A stretch of DNA of 11,176 nt from an uncultured Bacillaceae bacterium (GTDB lineage Bacteria > Bacillota > Bacilli > Bacillales > Amphibacillaceae), in the NCBI GenBank assembly GCA_945639745.1, contig CALZEK010000028.1, forward strand, positions 1 to 11,176, in the 5' to 3' direction. The notes under the pieces are model-generated. The model did no database searches. It was not told the DNA's origin and saw nothing but the letters and a program-made list of their open reading frames with translations. Of this stretch, positions 1 through 4,963 are shown piece after piece. Position 1 is the stretch's first letter. Each line of letters opens with the position of its first letter. The translations under genes and the position numbers were made by a program.

Positions 1-24
1 TGATTAAACGCTAAAGATACCTTT

Positions 25-55
25 AAAGCACTGGCAGAAATGTCGGTGCTTTTTT
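25..55 (+). terminator. Intrinsic terminator of an upstream gene
   Basis: Bases 25-33 pair with 44-52 (AAAGCACTG with CGGTGCTTT, one G-T wobble) around a 10-base loop, and a T run covers 50-55. It probably ends transcription of a plus-strand gene lying left of the window. No coding sequence of that gene can be recognised in the first 24 bases. Confidence 0.8.
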
Positions 56-288
56 GCGTTTTTTTATATAGATATACTACATTTGTAAGATAAACAGGGT
101 GTCATACAAGCGTATCTAGATGATGAAAAGCTGATTATCTATTTTTTCTTAAAAGAGATGTATTTTGATGAAATGTTTGATATAATGATTAACATTGCTC
201 AAGGTTAATTTAAATACTAGCGTTATTCTGTTCATATGCTAGTCGTGCACTCTTATGTGTGGGAAGATTTCTAGGAGACTTTTCTTCC

Positions 289-306
289 TTATATCATATG
301 ATATAA
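289..306. repeat. Perfect 18-bp palindrome
   Basis: TTATATCATATGATATAA reads identically on both strands with no spacer. This is the form expected of a dimeric repressor site, but no promoter or gene start is convincingly linked to it. Confidence 0.5.
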
Positions 307-424
307 TCATTCGGGAGGAACCTTCACAAATACATACTGTCTTGACATGCCTAACTTTTGTAATGATGAAAGTCACTCAGATGTATATTTGTGGGATTAT
401 GTGTATTTATTACTTTTAATATAT

Positions 425-494
425 AACCATTATAAAAATGCGTCTCATTGGGTATTAATACCAATGAAAAGCGTAATTTTATAATGGTTTTTTT
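425..494 (+). repeat. Long hairpin followed by a T run
   Basis: AACCATTATAAAA (425-437) pairs perfectly with 477-489. A second nested palindrome at about 446-466 (CATTGG pairing with CCAATG around TATTAATA, one bulged G) closes the top. A T run covers 488-494. The shape would work as a terminator, but no gene ends just upstream. Flanking sequence extends the symmetry weakly out to 369 and 540, which also suggests a palindromic repeat element. Confidence 0.6.
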
Positions 495-546
495 AATTGT
501 ATTTGTATAAGTGACACATATAACTCCTGTAAGTGACCTTAAAACG

Positions 547-576
547 TTGAACAAAATGAATGAAGAGTAATAAATA
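547..576 (+). promoter_or_regulatory. Candidate promoter of the BCCT gene
   Basis: TTGAAC (547-552) and TAAATA (571-576) are separated by 18 bases. The -10 is imperfect and another phase (TATAGT, 575-580) is possible. Two direct repeats TAAGTGAC end 10 bases before the -35, where an activator could bind. Confidence 0.35.
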
Positions 577-629
577 TAGTAGTTTCAGAAGTGGTTTATA
601 CATCTGCATACTAAAATTGGAGGAGAATA

Positions 630-2171
630 ATGACGGAAAACTTTTGGGGAACGATTCGTCAAAAGATTAACTGGCCTGTATTTCTGTGGAGTGGTGGTCT
701 GTTATTGATGTTCGTGCTAATTTCAATCATTAATTTAGAACACGTTAGTAATTTTGTGAGTACGGGATTTGATTTGTCCATTCGCTACTTTGGGGCATAT
801 TGGCAATTTTTAATGTTGGCGACTTTTATTGTAGGTGCAGTATTAGCAGCTTCAAAATATGGAAAAGTCCGTCTTGGTGATGCGATTAAACCAGAGATGT
901 CCTATTTCAAATGGACAGCTGTTATTTTAACAACCGGTCTCGGTGCCGGTGGTGTCTTTTGGGCAGCAGCAGAGCCTATGTACTATTTCTTGGATGTGCC
1001 ACCGATGCACAATGGAATAGAGGGCGGAACGAGTGATGCGATCAGCCCTGCGTTAGCCCAGAGTTACATGTCCTGGGGGTTTACAGCTTGGTCTGTGTAT
1101 GGTGCAGTCAGCTCTATTATTTTAATTTACGCACATAAGCACAAAGGTATGCCACTCAAACCACGAACGCTTCTATACCCTATTTTAAAAGAGAAGATTT
1201 TAACAAGCAAATGGGGAGCAGCTGCTGATATATTTTGTATTATAGGTGCTGCAGCAGGTACAATTGGTCCAATAGGTTTCCTTGGACTGCAAGTTAGTTA
1301 TGGAGTTAGTGCCATTTTTGGCATTCCGGATATTTTCATGACACAATTAATAATCATCCTTATTTTACTATCAATTGTGCTTGTTTCAGCCCTTACAGGA
1401 ATCGAAAAAGGAATTCAATTTTTAAGTAAGCTAAATGTGAATGCAATCATCGTGATTGGTTTCTTCTTGCTCTTATTTGGACCAGGAATGTTCATCATTC
1501 AAACGTTCTTATCTTCCTATGGTACGTATATTACTGACTTTGTAAATATTAGTACATTCCGCGGAGATAACACATGGCTTGGAAGTTGGATGCTCTTCTT
1601 CTTTGGATGGTTTATAGGCTTCGGTCCTATGGTATCAATATTCGTTGCAAGAATATCCAATGGAAGAAAAATCCGCGAAATATTTATTGTGGTTGCAGTT
1701 ATAGCTCCTATTGTAACAAATATTTGGTTTACAGGACTTGGGGGAACAGGTATCTTTTATGAGTTAAAGAATATAGGGTCCATTAGTGAACCATTAAATG
1801 AAGGAGGACTGCCTAGTGCAATTATTGCAATAGCGGAACAGATGCCATTAGGATTCATCATGCCTTCTGTCTTCTTAATTTTAACAACATTATTTGTGGT
1901 GACAACTGTTGACTCTATGTCTTATTCTATTGCCATGGCGGTGACAGGTGAAGGAGATCCGCCAAAAGTCATCCGTTTATTTTGGGCTGTCATTATGGCA
2001 ATAATTGCTATTATTTTAATCAAAATTGGCGGTGGCGGGATAGACGCATTACAATCATTTGTTGTAATAGCAGCTGTTCCTGTATCTATTTTGCTTCTAT
2101 TAGTTTTATGGTATGCACCTAAAGTAGCGAGAATTCTAGCAATAGAGCAAGGAATTGTAAAAAAGAAGTAA
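630..2171 (+). CDS. BCCT family transporter (betaine/carnitine/choline type)
   Basis: This 513-residue integral membrane protein has about 12 hydrophobic segments, the usual size for the betaine/choline/carnitine transporter family, which moves quaternary ammonium compounds or related solutes across the membrane. The family signature is visible as a glycine-rich segment followed by FW and EP (GLGAGGVFWAAAEP, residues 103-116) and as ARISNGRKIRE (340-350) after the eighth segment. In the fourth segment W149, W154 and Y157 have the spacing of the BetP betaine-binding aromatics. In the eighth segment the usual WW-I-S-W pattern reads W327-F328-I-G-F331, so half of the aromatic box is phenylalanine. 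The substrate is therefore uncertain: a betaine is possible, but so is another methylated amine. GGAGGAG at 619-625 supports the ATG start. The gene is monocistronic, with a terminator at 2395-2429. The family is well supported; the substrate is not. Confidence 0.9.
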   Translation: MTENFWGTIRQKINWPVFLWSGGLLLMFVLISIINLEHVSNFVSTGFDLSIRYFGAYWQFLMLATFIVGAVLAASKYGKVRLGDAIKPEMSYFKWTAVILTTGLGAGGVFWAAAEPMYYFLDVPPMHNGIEGGTSDAISPALAQSYMSWGFTAWSVYGAVSSIILIYAHKHKGMPLKPRTLLYPILKEKILTSKWGAAADIFCIIGAAAGTIGPIGFLGLQVSYGVSAIFGIPDIFMTQLIIILILLSIVLVSALTGIEKGIQFLSKLNVNAIIVIGFFLLLFGPGMFIIQTFLSSYGTYITDFVNISTFRGDNTWLGSWMLFFFGWFIGFGPMVSIFVARISNGRKIREIFIVVAVIAPIVTNIWFTGLGGTGIFYELKNIGSISEPLNEGGLPSAIIAIAEQMPLGFIMPSVFLILTTLFVVTTVDSMSYSIAMAVTGEGDPPKVIRLFWAVIMAIIAIILIKIGGGGIDALQSFVVIAAVPVSILLLLVLWYAPKVARILAIEQGIVKKK

Positions 2172-2260
2172 TGTTCTCGAGTTATTCGATCGATAATATT
2201 CATGTTTGTGTATCTAACTAACAACTATTCAAATGATGTGAATTGATGGAAGAGAAATCC

Positions 2261-2342
2261 GTCTCAGTCCATACCCATCTGTCTGGCCCCCTTTTGAGTA
2301 TGCTCAAATCTCGATGCAAAGGGATTGAGATAGACTGGGTAT
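2261..2342. repeat. Structured intergenic element with alternative stems
   Basis: ATACCCATCTGTCT (2271-2284) pairs with 2328-2342 along its whole length, with one bulged C and one G-T pair. Inside it CCCTTT pairs with AAAGGG (2318-2323), and TTTGAG (2293-2298) with CTCAAA (2303-2308) around a TATG loop. TCTCAGTCC (2262-2270) can instead pair with GGATTGAGA (2322-2330), giving an alternative fold. There is no T run. The form resembles an intergenic repeat family or a structured 3' UTR. Confidence 0.5.
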
Positions 2343-2394
2343 ATATGAAACATATGCTTGTACTTCTCAAAACGTTAATTTAAAACATACTAAT

Positions 2395-2429
2395 AAAACA
2401 ACCCTCTTGTGTGTCGAGAGGGTTGTTTT
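2395..2429. terminator. Bidirectional terminator after the BCCT gene
   Basis: AAAACAACCCTCT (2395-2407) pairs perfectly over 13 bp with 2417-2429, with a 9-base loop. The A and T ends allow function in both directions. It is the first strong terminator after the transporter gene. Confidence 0.85.
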
Positions 2430-2446
2430 AATGTAGCAGTAGCCTC

Positions 2447-2590
2447 ATGTCAATATCAAGTGAAATTCGTACCGATGTTAAAAGAAAAGGTCCTAAAGGC
2501 TTGGTATTGCTGTTAAGTGAGGCCGTAGTTATAGTTCTGGTATAACTCATACTGCAGTTTCTGTAGCTACTATGCTAATGATTGTAGAAT
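2447..2590 (+). pseudogene. Possible decayed small ORF
   Basis: An ATG at 2447 opens a 32-codon frame that begins basic and ends strongly hydrophobic (SEAVVIVLV), stopping at 2543-2545. Shifting frame just before the stop continues into another hydrophobic run (GITHTAVSVATMLMIVE) that ends at about 2590. Together they could be the broken remains of a small membrane protein. There is no ribosome binding site, and chance open frames of this size are common in AT-rich DNA, so this is weakly supported. I do not recognise the sequence. Confidence 0.15.
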
Positions 2591-2766
2591 AAACGAAAAT
2601 AGTCAGTATGAATCTGAATGTTTATTAAATCGATTTTACATGGAATAAGATAATGTGAAATTTCTATGTACTTACATCTTTTTAAATCTATTATAACCAT
2701 TAACAACGTTTTTTTGCGCCTCATTTGTGCCTAATACGGTTTTAACAAGGTAGTTGTTAAAATCAA

Positions 2767-2798
2767 AAACGCCCATACATATTGATGTATAGGCGTTT
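2767..2798 (-). terminator. Terminator of tRNA-Ala
   Basis: AAACGCCCATACAT (2767-2780) pairs with 2785-2798 with a single C-A mismatch and an ATTG loop. On the minus strand it is followed by a T run (complement of the A run at 2765-2769). It begins 8 bases after the tRNA 3' end. Confidence 0.75.
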
Positions 2799-2805
2799 CA
2801 TGTAG

Positions 2806-2878
2806 TGGAGCATGTCGGGCTTGAACCGACGACCTCCTGCGTGCCACGCAGGCACTCTCCCAGCTGAGCTAATGCCCC
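2806..2878 (-). tRNA. tRNA-Ala (anticodon GGC)
   Basis: Read on the minus strand this is a complete 73-base cloverleaf. The acceptor stem GGGGCAT pairs with ATGCTCC (one G-T pair), the D arm contains TAGCTCAGCTGGGAGAG, the anticodon stem is CCTGC with GCAGG around loop GTGGCAC, and the T arm is GTCGG-TTCAAGC-CCGAC. The anticodon is GGC, which reads GCC/GCU alanine codons. The discriminator base is A, and CCA is not encoded (CTA follows), so the CCA end must be added after transcription. It is a single-gene unit with its own promoter and terminator. Confidence 0.95.
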
Positions 2879-2896
2879 TAATTGCTACCAGTAAGT

Positions 2897-2925
2897 ATTA
2901 TAGCGATTTTAGAATAAATAAGCAA
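2897..2925 (-). promoter_or_regulatory. Promoter of tRNA-Ala
   Basis: On the minus strand TTGCTT (complement of 2920-2925) is followed after 17 bases by a perfect TATAAT (complement of 2897-2902), 18 bases before the tRNA 5' end. It points away from the TPP leader promoter at 2961-2969. Confidence 0.8.
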
Positions 2926-2940
2926 CCATATTGAAATCCA

Positions 2941-2969
2941 ATGAAGGCTAATCAAGTATGTGCTATAAT
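2941..2969 (+). promoter_or_regulatory. Promoter of the TPP riboswitch transcript
   Basis: A perfect extended -10 element, TGCTATAAT, occupies 2961-2969. The -35 region at 17-base spacing (ATGAAG, 2941-2946) is weak, as is common with extended -10 promoters. Transcription would start near 2976, about 20 bases before the aptamer. Confidence 0.75.
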
Positions 2970-2996
2970 TATTCTTATATATTAATTGAATAAGAA

Positions 2997-3076
2997 ATCA
3001 CTAGGGGAGCTATGGCTGAGAAGATATAATCTGACCCTTAGAACCTGAAGCAGTTAACACTGCCGTAGGAAAGTGA
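2997..3076 (+). promoter_or_regulatory. TPP riboswitch aptamer (thi-box)
   Basis: The conserved thi-box core is present: CTGAGA (3016-3021), ACCCTTAGAACCTGA (3034-3048), the hairpin GCAGT/ACTGC (3050-3054 with 3059-3063) and CGTAGGAA (3064-3071). The P1 stem is TCACT (2998-3002) with AGTGA (3072-3076). TPP binding stabilises P1. The P1 left strand ATCACTAGGG (2997-3006) is the exact complement of CCCTAGTGAT (3147-3156) in the downstream terminator, so P1 and the antiterminator exclude each other. With TPP the terminator forms and expression is off; without TPP it reads through. The only gene directly behind it is a short-chain dehydrogenase. Confidence 0.95.
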
Positions 3077-3134
3077 CGTATTAAATGTTATCAGACAATA
3101 ACTATGTCTATTTATCATTGATATTTAAACATTT

Positions 3135-3166
3135 AGAGATCACTTTCCCTAGTGATCTCTTTTATT
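3135..3166 (+). terminator. Riboswitch-controlled terminator
   Basis: AGAGATCACT (3135-3144) pairs perfectly with AGTGATCTCT (3151-3160) around loop TTCCCT, followed by a T-rich tail. Loop and right arm form the antiterminator with the aptamer P1 left strand, so this is the output of the TPP riboswitch. Confidence 0.9.
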
Positions 3167-3193
3167 TTCTAAAAATAGAAAGGGCGTATGAAA

Positions 3194-3958
3194 ATGGATA
3201 TTAAAAATCAAGTTGTCTTAGTAACGGGTGCAAGTCGAGGGTTAGGGGCAGAAATTGCTAAATCATTTGGTCGCGAAGGTGCAAAAGTCGTTGTAAATTA
3301 TTTTTCGAGTGAAGAAAAAGCAAAACAGGTTGTTGATGAGATTGGCACAAATCAAGCGATTGCGGTTAAAGCAGATGTAAGAGATAAAGAAGCAGTTCAG
3401 CAAATGTTTGTTCAAGCTAAAGCACATTTTAATTCACCTATAACAACAATTGTTAATAATGCCTTAATTGGATTTAGTTTTAATGGCGATGACCGTAAAA
3501 AGTTAAATGAGTTAGGTTGGGGAGACTTTCATACACAGTTTGAAGGTGGTGTAAGAGCTGCCTTAAACACCTTACAAGCCGGTCATTCTGACATGAAAAA
3601 GGGTCATTTTGGACGGGTTATTAATATCGGTACAAATCTTTTTCAAGATCCTGTCGTTCCCTATCATGATTACAATACTGGTAAAGCAGCTTTACTAGGC
3701 TTTACAAGAAATATGGCAAAAGAATTAGGAACAGATGGGATAGCTGTCAATATGATTTCAGGTGGTTTATTGCGTAAAACAGATGCAAGTGCAGCGACAC
3801 CAGATGAAGTCTTTGATCTGATTGAAGCAGGTACTCCTTTAGGTAAAATGACAACACCAAAAGATGTCGCTGATGCTACTTTATTTTTTGCTTCGCCATG
3901 GAGCCGAGCTGTAACAGGACAAAATTTAGTTGTTGATGGCGGATTAGTGATGGATTAA
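3194..3958 (+). CDS. Short-chain dehydrogenase under TPP control, altered catalytic tetrad
   Basis: A 254-residue protein of the FabG-like short-chain dehydrogenase/reductase family, which acts in the cytoplasm with NAD(P)H. The cofactor motif TGASRGLG is at residues 11-18, NNA at 88-90, Y160-x3-K164 is the active-site pair, and VDGG lies near the end. Two tetrad positions are unusual: the residue 13 before the catalytic Tyr, normally Ser, is Thr147 (INIGT), and the Asn normally in the central helix appears to be Gly119. The usual NNAG reads NNAL. ATG 3194 is chosen because AAAGGG (3179-3184) is 9 bases away; an in-frame ATG at 3188 is only 3 bases away. Its leader carries the TPP riboswitch, so the gene should be on when thiamine pyrophosphate is scarce. 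A TPP-controlled oxidoreductase of this type was, as I recall, named oarX in comparative work on thiamine regulons. The substrate is unknown. No clear terminator follows. Confidence 0.9.
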   Translation: MDIKNQVVLVTGASRGLGAEIAKSFGREGAKVVVNYFSSEEKAKQVVDEIGTNQAIAVKADVRDKEAVQQMFVQAKAHFNSPITTIVNNALIGFSFNGDDRKKLNELGWGDFHTQFEGGVRAALNTLQAGHSDMKKGHFGRVINIGTNLFQDPVVPYHDYNTGKAALLGFTRNMAKELGTDGIAVNMISGGLLRKTDASAATPDEVFDLIEAGTPLGKMTTPKDVADATLFFASPWSRAVTGQNLVVDGGLVMD

Positions 3959-4012
3959 TGAACAAATAGTGTCTTTTATTGAAAGAGTCTGTCTGTTTGC
4001 TATACATTAAAT

Positions 4013-4042
4013 TGGTTTAATAATGAAGTTTTATGCTAAAAT
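4013..4042 (+). promoter_or_regulatory. Candidate promoter of the DUF420 gene
   Basis: An extended -10 element, TGCTAAAAT (4034-4042), has only a weak -35 (TGGTTT, 4013-4018, spacing 18). Transcription from the dehydrogenase gene may also read into the next gene, because no terminator separates them. Confidence 0.45.
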
Positions 4043-4077
4043 AAAGGAAGCATGGAATTTCAAGGAGATATATATTC

Positions 4078-4632
4078 ATGATGTCTAAAGATAAAAAAAC
4101 AAATCATTCTAAACCGAAACGCGACTATAGATTAGCTATTGCGATTATTACTGTTGTTTTAATTGCCGCAATATTTATCTTGCTTAGTTTACCACCTGTA
4201 GAAGATTTTAATGCATTTGATATTACGATATTACCAATGATGAATGCAATTTTTAACGGTTTTGCTTTTATTTTTTTACTAGCAGCCTTAATAGCAATTA
4301 TGCGTGGAAATGTTAAAGTACATCAGCGCTTTATTTATGCTGCAGTTGTAGCAACAGCTTTATTTTTAGTTAATTACGTAATTTTTCATTTTATTGCTTC
4401 AGCCACTTCATTTGGAGGAGAAGGAATAATTGTTTATGTTTACTATACCATTTTAGTTAGTCATATTCTTTTAGCTATGGCAACTATTCCTCTTGTTTTA
4501 ACAAGTATTACACGTGCGTGGAATGAAGAAAATGAACTTCATAAAAAGATATCGCGTTGGACGATGCCGATATGGCTTTATGTCAGTTTTACGGGAATTG
4601 TTGTTTACTTTTTAATTCGCCCATATTATTAA
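4078..4632 (+). CDS. ctaM: DUF420 membrane protein, CtaM-like
   Basis: A 184-residue membrane protein with a basic N-terminus (residues 3-18) and about five hydrophobic segments (roughly 19-38, 50-75, 84-107, 117-143 and 162-180). It matches the DUF420 family, whose members include B. subtilis YozB and S. aureus CtaM; the latter is reported to be required for function of the aa3-type menaquinol oxidase. Candidate conserved histidines sit at 82 (VHQR), 104, 129 (SHILL) and 155 (LHKK), at membrane edges where metal or heme contacts would be possible. AAGGAG at 4062-4067 supports ATG 4078; the next codon is also ATG. No heme A synthase or oxidase genes are adjacent, so the role comes from family resemblance only. 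A terminator follows at 4661-4700. Confidence 0.8.
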   Translation: MMSKDKKTNHSKPKRDYRLAIAIITVVLIAAIFILLSLPPVEDFNAFDITILPMMNAIFNGFAFIFLLAALIAIMRGNVKVHQRFIYAAVVATALFLVNYVIFHFIASATSFGGEGIIVYVYYTILVSHILLAMATIPLVLTSITRAWNEENELHKKISRWTMPIWLYVSFTGIVVYFLIRPYY

Positions 4633-4660
4633 TAAGTTAAGAATTGTTTAGATAAATAAC

Positions 4661-4700
4661 AAAGAGAGCATGATTCATGGATGATGATTGTTCTCTTTTT
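4661..4700 (+). terminator. Terminator after the DUF420 gene
   Basis: AAAGAGAGCA (4661-4670) pairs with TGTTCTCTTT (4689-4698) with one G-T pair, and the T run begins at 4696. The 18-base loop is itself partly self-complementary. Confidence 0.75.
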
Positions 4701-4730
4701 TATGGCTTTTCTCACTTAAACGATGTAATA

Positions 4731-4759
4731 TTTCACTTTTTACTAATATTTGCTACAAT
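4731..4759 (+). promoter_or_regulatory. Promoter of the small ORF-fda unit
   Basis: An extended -10 element, TGCTACAAT (4751-4759), lies 17 bases after TTTCAC (4731-4736). It precedes the 55-codon ORF by 35 bases. No other promoter is visible before fda, so both genes probably share it. Confidence 0.6.
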
Positions 4760-4794
4760 AATGAATAGAATGTCTACAGAAATGAGGAATGCAG

Positions 4795-4962
4795 ATGCAA
4801 TGTGGAGCTAAATACTTTCTCGTTACTTTAAAAATCAATGGAGAAATTAAAACAAAACATGTAACTGCGCGTACTCAAATAGCTGCTCGAAAAACCGTTC
4901 GGAGTCATTACGGAGATTCAGCAGAGATCATTTCTGTTAAAGAAAACATGAGGAGTGAGTGA
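4795..4962 (+). CDS. Unrecognised 55-residue basic protein, coupled to fda
   Basis: A complete small ORF of 55 codons with its own ribosome binding site (GAGGA, 4784-4788, 6 bases before the ATG) behind a good extended -10 promoter. The product is basic and soluble: [12 protein letters not shown] looks like a beta strand and turn, [16 protein letters not shown] like an arginine-rich helix, and AEIISVKE like a closing strand. No signal peptide or membrane segment is present. The stop codon is one base before the fda ATG and the fda ribosome binding site lies inside this ORF, an arrangement typical of translational coupling. I do not recognise the family. It could be a small RNA-binding or regulatory protein, or a leader ORF that tunes aldolase translation; both are guesses. 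Confidence 0.7.
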   Translation: MQCGAKYFLVTLKINGEIKTKHVTARTQIAARKTVRSHYGDSAEIISVKENMRSE

Positions 4963-4963
4963 A

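Larger units (their letters stand above)
56..629. other. Long non-coding stretch with palindromes, upstream of the BCCT gene
   Basis: These 574 bases hold no gene I can support. Visible structures are an 18-bp perfect palindrome (289-306), a long hairpin nested in a wider imperfect inverted repeat (369-540), two direct copies of TAAGTGAC (508-515 and 530-537), and a candidate promoter (547-576). Open frames at 89-208, 255-419 and 347-484 lack a well-placed ribosome binding site. The stretch is probably a mixture of regulatory sequence and repeat or decayed material. Confidence 0.6.
2172..2805. other. Long intergenic stretch between the BCCT gene and tRNA-Ala
   Basis: This 634-base gap holds a structured element (2261-2342), a strong bidirectional terminator (2395-2429), a possible decayed small ORF (2447-2590), a 9-bp inverted repeat (TTTTAACAA at 2740-2748 with 2754-2762) and the terminator of the tRNA gene (2767-2798). 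I see no intact gene in it. Confidence 0.6.

Noticed and set aside
89..208. 39 codons without a stop, protein-like (YLDDEKLIIYFFLKEMYFDEMF)
   Set aside because: It has no start codon at its beginning and no ribosome binding site. It could be the tail of a decayed gene, but a stretch this short is also expected by chance.
342..370. Perfect TTGACA at 342-347 as a promoter
   Set aside because: At 16-18 base spacing there is no acceptable -10; the nearest (TAATGA at 361) is only 13 bases away.
255..419. 54-codon plus-strand open frame starting MCGKISRRLFF
   Set aside because: There is no ribosome binding site before the ATG, the composition is unlike neighbouring genes, and it runs into the inverted-repeat element. 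Probably a chance frame.
347..484. 45-codon plus-strand open frame starting MPNFCNDESH
   Set aside because: The only purine-rich site (GGGAGGA at 313-319) is about 27 bases from the ATG, far too distant, and the frame reads through the hairpin.
351..554. 67-codon minus-strand open frame across the hairpin region
   Set aside because: It reads through both arms of the inverted repeat, lacks a ribosome binding site, and shows no family resemblance.
1922..2224. 100-codon minus-strand open frame opposite the BCCT gene end
   Set aside because: It is antisense to a clearly coding region and has no ribosome binding site or recognisable domain.
2806..2878. tRNA-Ala as an integration site for a genomic island on its left
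   Set aside because: I found no second copy of the tRNA 3' end in the window and no integrase. The idea rests only on the long gaps and repeats nearby.
3965..3995. Terminator after the TPP-controlled dehydrogenase
   Set aside because: The only hairpin (TCTTT with AAAGA, 5 bp) has no proper T run, so I did not call it.
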